Below, one piece after another: positions 54,664 to 64,000 of a stretch of 64,000 nucleotides of DNA; within the stretch, counting starts at the first letter, position 1; each line of letters opens with the position of its first letter. The DNA is from Clytia hemisphaerica (lineage: Eukaryota > Cnidaria > Hydrozoa > Leptothecata > Clytiidae), in NCBI GenBank assembly GCA_902728285.1, contig CACVBU010000702.1, positions 270,394 to 334,393 of the forward strand, read 5' to 3'. The translations under genes and the position numbers were made by a program. The notes beneath the pieces were generated by a model. That model did not search any database, had not been told where the DNA came from, and saw nothing but the letters and a program-made list of their open reading frames with translations.

Positions 54664-54666
54664 TTA

Positions 54667-55811
54667 GAATACCTTCCCAATAGGGATGGTCATTTCTGTA
54701 GAGGGATAGAAAACTGACACATTTGACTTTACAATGTTTGTTGATGCAAGTCTCGAATATATAAACTTTTACTGCATTAACACAAATGTAAAACGACTCC
54801 TTGATGCTTACATAATAACCCAATGCGGAAAATTTTGAAATCAGACCAAGGTTTTTGCCATTGAGTTGAGTTATATTTTCTATATTTACTATATTTTGTT
54901 CTTGAAGTCCCAAATATTATTTGATCTGCGAAATTTGTCTCTTTATATCCATTATCTTTGAATGATTGCAACCTTCGATATCTTTTAGCCTGGAAAACTA
55001 TCCTTTTTTTCCCGGTCTACCGCTTCGATTTGCATTCTAAATTTTGAGTGCACCATGTGTAAACCATCGTCTTGTATTCAATTTTAAAGCAATCTTAGAC
55101 GATAAGAGAGCTTTTTTAACAAAGTCACGCATGGCAAACAGTATTTTGCTTTTTGCAAACTTGGGAATATTTGAAGCTTAACCTGATGATACTCCGGGGG
55201 TACTAGGGTCGGCGGATAAGGAACATCGGGACCTCCGAAAACCGACCCAAAGAGAGACAAAACTTTTAGTGACAGAAACTTCCATTTTCTTTCATTTTTG
55301 AAAAATATCTTAGCCTTAGAGAGACTTTTTTACAATTTCTTTTCCAACTGTCAGTCTTTAAGGTATGTGGAAACTTTTTTTAACTTTTTATACGCTGTTG
55401 GAAAGATATTTTAGAAAATTATCTAATGATTGACAATTGTTTAAAAATTGAAAAACGAAGATAAAAAAGTATGATTTTTTTTTCTGGTTCAAAGGATTTG
55501 ACATGACACGGGTAGAATATTTGAAGTGACAGGTTTTCATTATTAATTTAAATTAATTTTTGTTGTTACAAATATAAACAGCCAGTTAGGTATCCCACTA
55601 GTTCTTAGAATTCGATAAATGAGTTAGTCCGCGTTGTCGGCTTTTATTTTGGCCATCAAAACTAGTTAAGAGTCTTTTTGATTAAAAATTTTAAGAAATC
55701 CTGTTTACAAGTGTGTATTAATAACCTTAACTATTCACCGCGAAAATTGATTTAAAAACAATTCTTCATTTCTTAGAAGTACTATGTAACTTCGAATTAA
55801 GGAAAGCCATT
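54667..55811. other. Intergenic, no gene seen
   Basis: AT-rich with a CG-richer patch at 55190-55260. No exon or TIR pair recognised. Confidence 0.4.
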
Positions 55812-55814
55812 TCC

Positions 55815-56190
55815 ATATTTTTTTTATAAGAATACGCTTTTATAATAATGTCCATGATGAAAATGGTCAAAAAATTAAGAATATGGTAAGAATATCACCA
55901 TCATAGAATTTGGCTACTCGTGCTAAGAATGTCATTTTTAGAGCATTTTCAATTATAATTTGCCAGTTACCCTCAAGTAAGGCTCATTCCTTTCACAAAA
56001 ATGCCATTTTATGCTTGAGACGTATGTCCTAATTGTTAAATCTAGTCTGAATTGGGATCCTAACCTAAGAATGCTGTAAGAATATTTTAGGATGATTTTC
56101 CCAAAAGGCCCAAAAAAGTTAAGAATATCCAGGATGAAATGGATTTTCACCATTCCGTGGCTAAAAGGAAGCATGAAAAAACGGAGAAAA
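55815..56190. repeat. Foldback-like dispersed repeat
   Basis: The left half (ATAAGAATACGC, CATGATGAAAATGGTC, TTAAGAATATGGTAAGAATATC) and the right half (AAGAATGCTGTAAGAATATT, AGTTAAGAATATCCAGGATG) carry related and complementary words, like the pieces at 31070-31240, 46267-46480 and 52180-52330. Boundaries are approximate. Confidence 0.5.
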
Positions 56191-57150
56191 TTTTGGTCAC
56201 GTAGGCATGTTAATAAATCAAAGCTAATTTTAGCATTTGTTTTGATACTTAGTTGTCTTGTTATATGCATTCTAGGAAACAGGTTGAAAATTTCTCATTG
56301 AATTTCTCAATCTCAAATTGTTTATATTCTCAAAAGCACTAAAACCGAGTTTTTTTGTCATATTTTCTCGGAAGTACTAAAACTCAAATCGAGTTATCTC
56401 GATTTTGCTAAAACAAGCAAAATATGTCAAGTTTCGGTCGTTAGAAAACCATCTTTCTTTTCAGTGTGTGCCGGTCCTCCATCAGTTCAAAAAAAAGTAT
56501 AGAAATTTCTTTGGTGGTGTTAAAAAATCATGAACACACCCACACGCCGATAATTTTCTTCTATTTTCAAAAACTATTCAATATAAATTCGTGCCTGAAT
56601 TGTGGGAGATTTTTTTATATTTTCACGTTGGCATCTTAATGAAACCGATAAAAAAAGGTAATTTTGTAATCTGTTTTTATACTTTATTTTTGTTAAATTT
56701 GTTGTTATGTAACCTTGGAAACAGGTGGAAAATTTCTTAAACGTCTTACTGAAAAGGACTAAAACCGAAGCTCATTGTAGCTATAAAACAGTACAAAAGA
56801 CCACCTTTAGAAGCTATTTGGTGATTGGTTGATTTTATGATGGTTTGTACTAGCGTTTTGCAAACAATTTTGTAACATAACATTTATAATATAATTTTGT
56901 AATATAACATTTTTAAATTTCAACACCAAATACACAAACAACCGTTTGTGTCTCTCTTCGAGTATCAAAAAGAACCAAGATGAAGAACAATAGGCTTTTG
57001 TCTCCATTGTCCTGTATTTTTCAAAACATGTAACCTGCAATTATATAAAAGATAAACTTGCGTCTTGAATTCTGTTCGAATGAAAGCTGGATGGGGGTGT
57101 TTAATGATTTAATCATATATTAGCCGAGATCTTCATATTCTAGCAATATT
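56191..57150. other. 3' flank of the minus-strand glycosyltransferase-like gene
   Basis: AT-rich, no exon recognised. A short TAATATAACATTT direct duplication occurs near 56870-56915. Confidence 0.4.
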
Positions 57151-60100
57151 CTAACAATACGTCTTATTGTTCAAATATTTCGTATAAGTTATCACTTTCT
57201 CATCTAATCTTTCCATGTTGAATATTGTGTCTTTGACTTTGAATTTAAAGGGATGAATAAAAGTCAGTTGATGGGTATAATATTTTCTCCAAAACAGCAT
57301 AGGATCATTTTTTTCAACACCAAGGTCTGGTAAATACACGCCGTTTATCTGTTCAAAGTTCTGTGTGTAATCGAGACTGCGTAAAATATTATTAACTGCT
57401 ATTTCAAGAAAAGTCTTATGTTTGTAGGCAATTTCTGATAGTTGTACAAAGGCCGTCGTAAAACGACCCGGAATGTAAAAGAAATCGGACCACCCTTTTC
57501 CACAACGAGGGTGGCCGTTACCATTATGTAGTGCCACGTGATACATCGAGTCAAAAGATAATGATGTTTTACTTAGCTCGATTATTTCTTGATAGAATTT
57601 CCGACATGCTGTAAGTCCCATGTAAGAATTCCACCAAATCCATTCAGTGTTGATTTTTCCGTGTAACGTTTGAGTGAAGTCCACAATTTGAGCACCTTGC
57701 CAAATTTTGTTTTGATCTCGATTAACCAAATTCCACCAATTGATGATCATATCATCGTTGCCGTACAAATAACCTATCAATAAAAATAAGAATAACGCTT
57801 AATAGTAGTCCTGTAAGAAACTTCAAAATTTCTTGGCCGAAATCCATTTCAAATTCGAGATGTGAAAATTTAAAATCTTTAAAAATGGGACAAGTCTATT
57901 GCTCTGTTTTTGCTATAAGTTGAATAATAAACTTATAACTTGAATATCTCAACTTTCGAAAAATATATTAAAAAAATTAGCAGTTTCTCTCAGGATCATG
58001 AAGTGACAGGGTTAGGGTTTCAATTCCTTCTTAGTGACACGGGCTATGTTCTCTTCAGTTGCAATTTTATTTTAAGGATTAAAAAATAGTATATTTTCGT
58101 TGGAAATAGTAATCTTCTCCTAGGTTTCTTCACACTTAGGCCCATTTCAAGGGGTCCCGAATATTTTTTGCTAATTCCGAAATTCCGCAAGTGTTTTTGC
58201 CAAATTCCGTTTTTCCGCACTAAAATTGTCTAATTTTCCGTCTCCGTCAGAGAACCCAATTTCCGTAATTCCGTCTAAATTTTCGCCAAATTCCGCCACT
58301 CCGTCCGAAAAAAGGACCGATTCCGCTCCTCCGCAAACCATGAACCCCCCCCTTTAGAACCGTCTGCTTTAGGAATTGCAATATAATAGACGGAGGCGCC
58401 GAAAAAAAATATTTTTTCGTATGCCAAATGGACCATTCCGAGAGAGCAACGAGGCTCAAAATCCGCAAAACATGAGAACAATTTAAGAACAATGCTGGAA
58501 TTACTCAATTTAAGCAATTTAGATGTCAAAATAATAAAAATTTGGTATTAAGCTTAAGATACCTCAATTTCACCCTATAAATAAGAACAGGATAAGAACA
58601 ATTTGAGGCTCAAAGTGTCAAAAAAATAATAACAGCCGAGCCTCATTAAAAATCTACTGGCCCTTATAAAAGAAGAGAATGTATAGATTTAAAACTTTAC
58701 ACGTTCTTTCTTAAGAACAATTCTACAGAAATATAAGCTTAACTTTTGGTGAAAATCGGCTAAGACGATGGATTTTAAATTTGAAAGGGCCCTAAGACAT
58801 GAGTGGAAATATAGGGATGAGTATCAGGCAAAAATGTTTCTATTTTAAGTACCTGAAAATCCTGGGTAAAGTTGAATGAGTTTTGCAGCACAATGGTAAG
58901 CCAAATGCCCTTGATTAATATTCAGTACAATATCTGGTCTGTAATTTATACCTCCTGTGCGTGGTTGCTCTCCACAAAATACGAGCTTTCCGAACACGTT
59001 ACCATACATCTTTTGAAGGATTGGAACGTTTTCGTAATATGGAGAATTGAAGACAAGTACAACAGCTATATTCTTCAGTGGATTCGCTCGGCATTTAAGA
59101 CGTTCTGAAGAAAAAAATATTAACATAAGTTTTGAGGCAATGATGATTGTTGATAGTCTGTTTCGAAGACCTCTATAGTTTTACTTCATAAAAATAATTT
59201 TCGTTGGAGGATGAGCAGAAGCATAGTCCAGGGGGGTCCAGGGGGATCCAATGATCTAGATTCTCACAACTGAATATTTTTTACGATAATTCCCGCAGGG
59301 GTGGGAGCACTTAGGCAAAATTGGGTACGGGGACGTGCCGCTGGTTAGGGGTCAGGGTCCCTATTTTAAGGGTCCCAAATTTACTAATTTTCAAGATATG
59401 TTACTGACAGGGTCTACTTTTGGTAATTTTTTGACAATTCTCAGGGTGGAAATTAGAAGATTTTCCTTTTTTTCAGTTTTCAGAATGGAATTTCTGACAG
59501 GGTCCCAAATTTACCAAATATTCATATCTGACAGGGCCAATTTTTAAAACTCTAGTCCAGCGGCACGTCCCCGTCGGCCGTCAAGGTCCGCCCCCCCTCG
59601 GGATATTTTGGGAGGTTGGTCAAAATGGGTGTCAGGTATGTGCGAGCCATAAGGGCCCCTATCTTAAACTCTCTAAAAGTCTCTCTAAGGGTTACAAAAA
59701 ACGATGAATTAGCAATTGATGCTCTAAAGAGTCCCAACCAAAATTACAAAATATAAGAAATCGACACCCTCAAAGGGTCATATCTGGTAATTTTGAAAAA
59801 TAGTCCCTCAAAGGATCACAAATACGGCGAAACTCAGTCTCTGAAAAGGTTAGTCTGAATTGCAGACCTCTATGAATATACTATATATATCTATGAGAAA
59901 TTCTTTTCGCTAGGGGATGAGCAGAAGCTTATCAAAAGGTCGATTTGGCCCCGGGGGGGGACTACCCTTGTCGACCGACGGGGGTGCTCCGCTGACGTTC
60001 GAAAAATGGACCCTACGTGGGACTCGAATTTTGCGAAAAAAGTGACCCTGAATGGGACTGAAATTCCAAAATTTTCTCAAATTTTCTACTTTTTCCCCAA

Positions 60101-60405
60101 ATTTTCCAAAAATAGGCACCCTACGGGGGACTGATTTTTCTATTTTGGTGTTTTTGCGACCCTACCTGGGACTCGTGGAGGTCAAAAAAGGTACCCTGAC
60201 CAGCGGAGCATCCCCGTAACCCATCTTGCCCTAGTACCCCCCCCCCCCGGAATTTGGCTCGGACATACCCGTCACCTCGCAAACCTAGTACACCCTGGAA
60301 CTTACCTCTATGTAAGTAGAAAACTGCTATGAAAAATACGAAAAACAGAATGACTAGAATCAAAAATTGTCTTATTTTTCTTAGTCCACAAAACGAAAAA
60401 GCCAT
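57151..60405 (-). CDS. Type II membrane glycosyltransferase-like protein (STELLO/DUF288-like)
   Basis: Three exons on the minus strand, GT-AG and phase 1 throughout: 60405-60306, 59104-58853, 57773-57151; 324 aa. A short cytosolic start (MAFSFCGLRKIRQ) is followed by a signal anchor at about 14-31 (FLILVILFFVFFIAVFYL), as in Golgi enzymes. The luminal part has an alternating beta/alpha start (NIAVVLVFNSPYYENVPILQ), DIVLNINQGHLAYHCAAKLI, then GYLYGNDDMIINWWNL with D124-D125 as the likely metal/nucleotide-sugar motif, RDQNKIWQG, and a cysteine/aromatic-rich C-terminal half (GWSDFFYIPGRFTTAFVQL, ILRSLDYTQNFEQINGVYLP). This resembles invertebrate relatives of the STELLO (DUF288) group, by memory only. 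Donor and acceptor are unknown. Introns 1 and 2 are stuffed with MITEs and an ATTCCG-rich tract. Confidence 0.72.
58150..58330. repeat. ATTCCG-rich degenerate tandem in the glycosyltransferase-like intron 2
   Basis: AATTCCG/TTTCCG words recur about a dozen times at irregular short spacing. It is noncoding and likely part of a repeat element. Confidence 0.6.
59329..59572. mobile_element. MITE with 16-bp perfect ends and GGGTCC repeats, intron 1
   Basis: GGGGACGTGCCGCTGG (59329-59344) is exactly mirrored by CCAGCGGCACGTCCCC (59557-59572). The interior repeats (A)CAGGGTCC or AGGGTCCC about six times. 244 bp. Its layout parallels the next element. Confidence 0.8.
59978..60217. mobile_element. 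MITE with GACCCTA..GGGACT repeats, intron 1
   Basis: ACGGGGGTGCTCCGCTG at the left and CAGCGGAGCATCCCCGT at the right are inverted repeats with one mismatch. The interior repeats a (G)ACCCTA-CGTGGGACT type unit four to five times. 240 bp, close in length and plan to 59329-59572, so probably a cousin. Confidence 0.75.
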
Positions 60406-60570
60406 GTTTCATCAATCTCGTATATTGAACCATCAAAAAGATGGCTGTTATACTAGTCATAGCTTTCACTAAATGCCCCCACATAAAGGTCATGTCATGC
60501 ACTTATAAAGCTTTAATGCTTTAAAGATTAAACATTAAAAAATAATCAGCAATAATTGATTGATTTAATT

Positions 60571-60583
60571 ATTGATTGATTGG

Positions 60584-60641
<58 letters not shown>

Positions 60642-60650
60642 TATTGATTG
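60571..60650. repeat. (TGAT)n microsatellite
   Basis: About 20 consecutive ATTG/TGAT units with two interruptions, upstream of the glycosyltransferase-like gene. Confidence 0.95.
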
Positions 60651-62032
60651 AGGCGTTTGCTTGAAAAAAAAAATTATATTCCATAAAAAAATACATATTG
60701 AAGAATTCATGCAGCCTTGATAACTTAATAAAATTTAAGGAAAAGCTGGAAAAGCCTCTCAAAAATATATTTAAAAAGTTACTAATAATGTCGCAGACAT
60801 CTTAGATTGTAGGCAAAATATATGGACATACGCAGTGAATAAATCCACAAGGTAACCAATCAGAAATAGCTTGTTATTTTTTCATTGGCTGCTATATTTC
60901 AACATTTCTCTATTGCTACTTTGCCTAATAAACAATAGTCAAGAGGATACTGGGTATAAAATTTATCAAAAAGTTCTGCGCCATCTTAAGTTGGGTGAAA
61001 TAGAAACTCACTTATCCTAGTTAAGGCCCGGGCTCCACTAGCGTACACTGTGATTGCACTTCTCAAGCAAAATCTTCTTTGTTGTTGGTCAAAAGAAAAG
61101 TAAAGGAATGCCATTGTGGTTCATTCAGACGTACAGTCGAGAAAAGTTAAAATGCGCCTAAATTTTGTTTCAAGTACATAGTCCTTTTTCATGATGCAAT
61201 CTTTTCTCCAAGCTGATCGCAGCGCAGACAATGAACGTCTCGTGCCTTCAGGAAGCTAGACTTTTTGAGTTTATAGCTAGCGATATACTTTCCCTTTATG
61301 GGTTTCGGTATGACTGTCTGTGTACCTAGTCTAACCACCGTTAAATGCCTTCGGGAAGGTCTCTCCTAACTTAGAAAGCCAGAATTTGGAGCTATTTCAC
61401 CAAACCTCTGGAGCGTAAGTTATTTAGGCTATCACAACTGCATGAAAAAGTTTAACGTGTGCATGTAAAGTTTAACGAGTAAACAAACTTTTTTCAGGTT
61501 TTTGAAAAAGATTTACCACACTGAAAAGACGTAAAAACACTCTAAGTGAGGTAAATTATTTTGAAGACCAAAAGAAAAAGTCAAACACGTTTGGATTCAA
61601 CTTCATATGCGTACATTAATCTTTTTTGTACTTTTCCGGTTGTTTTACTAAGTTAAGAAGGACTTTCTCGAGTTACGACCATATGATGGTATTTAAAGCT
61701 CAAGAAGCCCTATAAACAATAAAGGTAGTTATCAATAAAATGACAGACAAAAATAAATTAGAGTTTGAACAAAAATATCAAATGTACATTTGAAAACTTA
61801 AGCAAATTTCTTTAAAGATTCTGGAAAAAGAATTGAAATCATTGCTGAAGTGAACTTCTGACTAAATTACAGTAGTTAGTATTCAGTTTAAAAGACAAGA
61901 AACAAAATTTGACATACAAAACACTTTTTCTAGTCAATGAATCAGCTCATCATCATCATAACCAGTCTGCCATTTTGTTTGTTTTGATTTGCACAAGTAA
62001 TATTGTAATTCGTGTTATATCATACACTGTTT

Positions 62033-62070
<38 letters not shown>

Positions 62071-62264
62071 CTGATTTATGCAATATTATATTATGCATTA
62101 TATACAAATTTTACCTCATAAATAACTTCCAAGATGTTTAAAAAATAAAAGAAAATTTATGTAAAAAAAAATACTAGTCCGGAGCCAGTCCCGGTATGGA
62201 TCTTGATATTATATCAAACATAAGTAGTCAATAGTAATAATTTAGAAATTTTTCAATAAAGGAA
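60651..62264. other. Intergenic, upstream of the glycosyltransferase-like gene and 3' of the LINE
   Basis: No exon recognised. It contains a run of 35 T at 62036-62070. On the minus strand this is an A-run about 195 nt beyond the stop of the following LINE, so it could be that LINE's poly(A) tail. Confidence 0.45.
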
Positions 62265-64000
62265 TTAAAAAGCGCAAATAACCTCACAGTCACTCGAACT
62301 TTTCGTGAGTGAAGAGGAGAGGTGGTCTTTGTTCCATGGAGTTCTGCTGCCGCGGAGGCACAAGAGGACCGAACTCAATAGTGCAAAGTTCACCTTTCTT
62401 CTTACCCAAGTCGTTGTGACTGACAGGTTTTCGTCACGCTTTTCAGACAGAAGTTCACTAAGTCTCTTATAAAAACATTTTGTCTCTCTTCCCATGCCGC
62501 CCATGGCGGTGAAAACGATTGGCGTGAATGATCCGTGTTCAATTTGTAGGATACGGGGGCCGTACGTGCGTTTCTTTTCCCTTTCGTTGACATCGCATGC
62601 TTGGGAGATGCTGGAGTTCCTGAACCGTTTGGCGATTGGGTTGAAAACCCTTACGTCAAAAAATGCCTTTTGGCCAGGAATCCAAAATCCCCTAGCAGCA
62701 ATATCAAGACGGGCATTGTCTTGAGTGTTGGTAGATTTCATTTCAAAGTTCTCTCCTGACAGTGGAGTCAACGCTGGCTCGACTTTCACGTCTTTGCAGA
62801 CTTGCGCCAGGAGGGACGCAGTAATGTCACGAATTTGGTTGTGGCGAAGAGTGACAAAGCCACCCTTCTTGCACGTCAGCGCGTGCTCCAAGTTGAACGA
62901 AGATCCACATACACAAACGTCTGGTAAACGATTTACTTGGTGACCGTATCGAATCTTGATCAGGTCCCAAAATGATTGCTTGTCGAGCTGGAAACCTTCG
63001 TCTTGGATGGGGAGTGTGGATAGCCAGAGGGATGATCCAGGCTCGCGGTTGATTTCGAGGAGCTTTTTCATGCCGTCTTGTGATTGGTTCTTGATGTTTT
63101 CCAACTTCTGTCGATGAGACTGTGTGCGTTTGAGTTTGAATGACGCTTTCAATTTCTTAATTTCATCTTTGTCGATTTCGTTTTCTTCTTGTTTGATGAT
63201 GTTCTTACGGAGCTGTTCGGTGAGCAATTCTGAGTTTCGGAATTCGGATTCGGCCAGATCGCTGAACTTCGGAATTCCCAAACCACCCAGGCTTGGAGGG
63301 AGGGTAAACAACTCGCGCTCTACGTTATTTGGATGAATTCCTCCTGTGATCGCTGGGATGAACTTGGTGTTGATGATTTCATCTAGCTTTGAGAGGTGGT
63401 GTTGAATGTTGGGGATGGTTCTCATGGTGAAGTTTAATTTGTGTTTGTAACCTGCCGTGAAGCAAGTGTAGGCTTCTTGAGGGGCGATTTTGGCGATCTC
63501 CGACAATAGCTCAATTTCGCCGATCCAGGTGCTGATCTTCTCAGTGACAAACTCATCGCGGTAGTCGTCTGAACCGATGGCAGCTCCGAGGTGTTTTTTT
63601 CCTTCGGTAGTGATGCGGATATTTGTGTCTTTGAATTCTTGTTGGGCTTGTTCTAGGTGTTGTGGTTTGACGATGATCCAAGTTTTATCTGCACGCTGGA
63701 AGTAGCCATATTTGGGGCCCCAGCGAAGTATCGTATCCCACATTCGTTTGAGCCCAAGAATCGTACCGCCTCCGAATATGTCGTCGGCATATCCTGCTGC
63801 TCGGGTGTTGGTGTTACGTATCTCGCTAGCGGCGAAGAGAATCAAAGGGATTGTTGCGATAGCGTACAGCAGGCCGGCAATGGGATCACCCTGCGTGGTG
63901 CCTTCGGATGAACGGATTTCGACACCACCGAGGACGAAGAGTCTGGAGGGCGTATTGTAGCAGTTGGAGGCAAATGTTGCAATTGAGGGGCAGATGACTT
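62265..64000 (-). CDS. Non-LTR retrotransposon ORF, RT end plus restriction-like endonuclease, partial
   Basis: The frame is open from the window end to the stop at 62265 (about 578 codons visible; the N-terminus lies beyond the window). The order is: SSEGTTQGDPIAGLLYAIAT (RT motif before the active site), AGYADDIFGGG (YADD catalytic pair), a long thumb/linker region, the zinc knuckle CVCGSSFNLEHALTC (C-x-C-x8-H-x3-C), then a restriction-like endonuclease core ARLDIAARGFWIPGQKAFFD followed by VRVFNPIAKRF, in which RxD...D fits the PD-(D/E)xK plan. RT followed by CCHC and such a nuclease is the layout of the R2/NeSL/CRE-type LINEs. No frame break in the visible part, so it could belong to a recent copy. 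A T-run at 62036-62070 (A-run on this strand) may be its tail. Confidence 0.88.
   Translation of the reverse strand, partial: VICPSIATFASNCYNTPSRLFVLGGVEIRSSEGTTQGDPIAGLLYAIATIPLILFAASEIRNTNTRAAGYADDIFGGGTILGLKRMWDTILRWGPKYGYFQRADKTWIIVKPQHLEQAQQEFKDTNIRITTEGKKHLGAAIGSDDYRDEFVTEKISTWIGEIELLSEIAKIAPQEAYTCFTAGYKHKLNFTMRTIPNIQHHLSKLDEIINTKFIPAITGGIHPNNVERELFTLPPSLGGLGIPKFSDLAESEFRNSELLTEQLRKNIIKQEENEIDKDEIKKLKASFKLKRTQSHRQKLENIKNQSQDGMKKLLEINREPGSSLWLSTLPIQDEGFQLDKQSFWDLIKIRYGHQVNRLPDVCVCGSSFNLEHALTCKKGGFVTLRHNQIRDITASLLAQVCKDVKVEPALTPLSGENFEMKSTNTQDNARLDIAARGFWIPGQKAFFDVRVFNPIAKRFRNSSISQACDVNEREKKRTYGPRILQIEHGSFTPIVFTAMGGMGRETKCFYKRLSELLSEKRDENLSVTTTWVRRKVNFALLSSVLLCLRGSRTPWNKDHLSSSLTKSSSDCEVICAF

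Noticed and set aside
54229-54913. Overlapping frames of 100-170 codons on both strands
   Set aside because: They are built from the repeated ATCTGTTTCC and its complement inside the Harbinger-like element, with no known domain.
60565-60762. 65-codon frame with an INQS repeat
   Set aside because: It is produced by the TGAT microsatellite.

Overview
The window reads as AT-rich nuclear DNA from an invertebrate animal. Protein genes have short exons, GT-AG introns and polypyrimidine tracts, and more than half of the sequence is transposon debris. The mix of genes points to a non-bilaterian, most likely a cnidarian: an EF-hand alternative NADH dehydrogenase (a type lost from vertebrates), FBXL6, TBCB, a CIB-family calcium sensor, a secreted PhyH-type dioxygenase and a STELLO-like glycosyltransferase. 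The species cannot be fixed from sequence alone.

Layout. 0-23 kb is repeat-dominated. It holds a relic LINE (about 2.3-3.1 kb), a 12-copy 65-bp minisatellite (5.36-6.12 kb), a 480-bp offset duplication (6.34-7.11 kb), one large intronless gene (7.6-10.8 kb, minus) with a candidate split DDE core and an inserted PHD finger, a 5'-truncated LINE with endonuclease and reverse transcriptase (13.6-16.1 kb, minus), and a nested stack of DNA transposons (16.9-18.5 kb) whose target-site duplications can be read directly. 23.2-39.5 kb is the gene-rich core, all on the plus strand: a CIB-like EF-hand protein, NDH-2 (7 coding exons), FBXL6 (5 exons, with an in-frame TAG), TBCB (6 exons) and a PhyH-family dioxygenase (3 exons). 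39.5-57 kb is gene-poor. It has a direct segmental duplication, several MITE families, and one small TATA-driven gene for a secreted peptide with a CC-x5-CC cysteine pattern (48.85-49.07 kb). 57.15-60.4 kb carries a type II membrane glycosyltransferase-like gene on the minus strand. 62.3-64 kb is a second LINE, of the restriction-like-endonuclease type, which runs off the window end.

No operon logic links the host genes. Their common trait is a good 3' splice acceptor 24-39 nt upstream of the ATG in four consecutive genes, which suggests spliced-leader trans-splicing or 5'-UTR introns. The most unusual items are the DDE/PHD gene, the cysteine-paired secreted peptide, the in-frame TAG at a conserved Trp of FBXL6, and a transposon family with TIR CAGTTAGG and 5-bp target duplications whose two copies give full and empty sites within the window.
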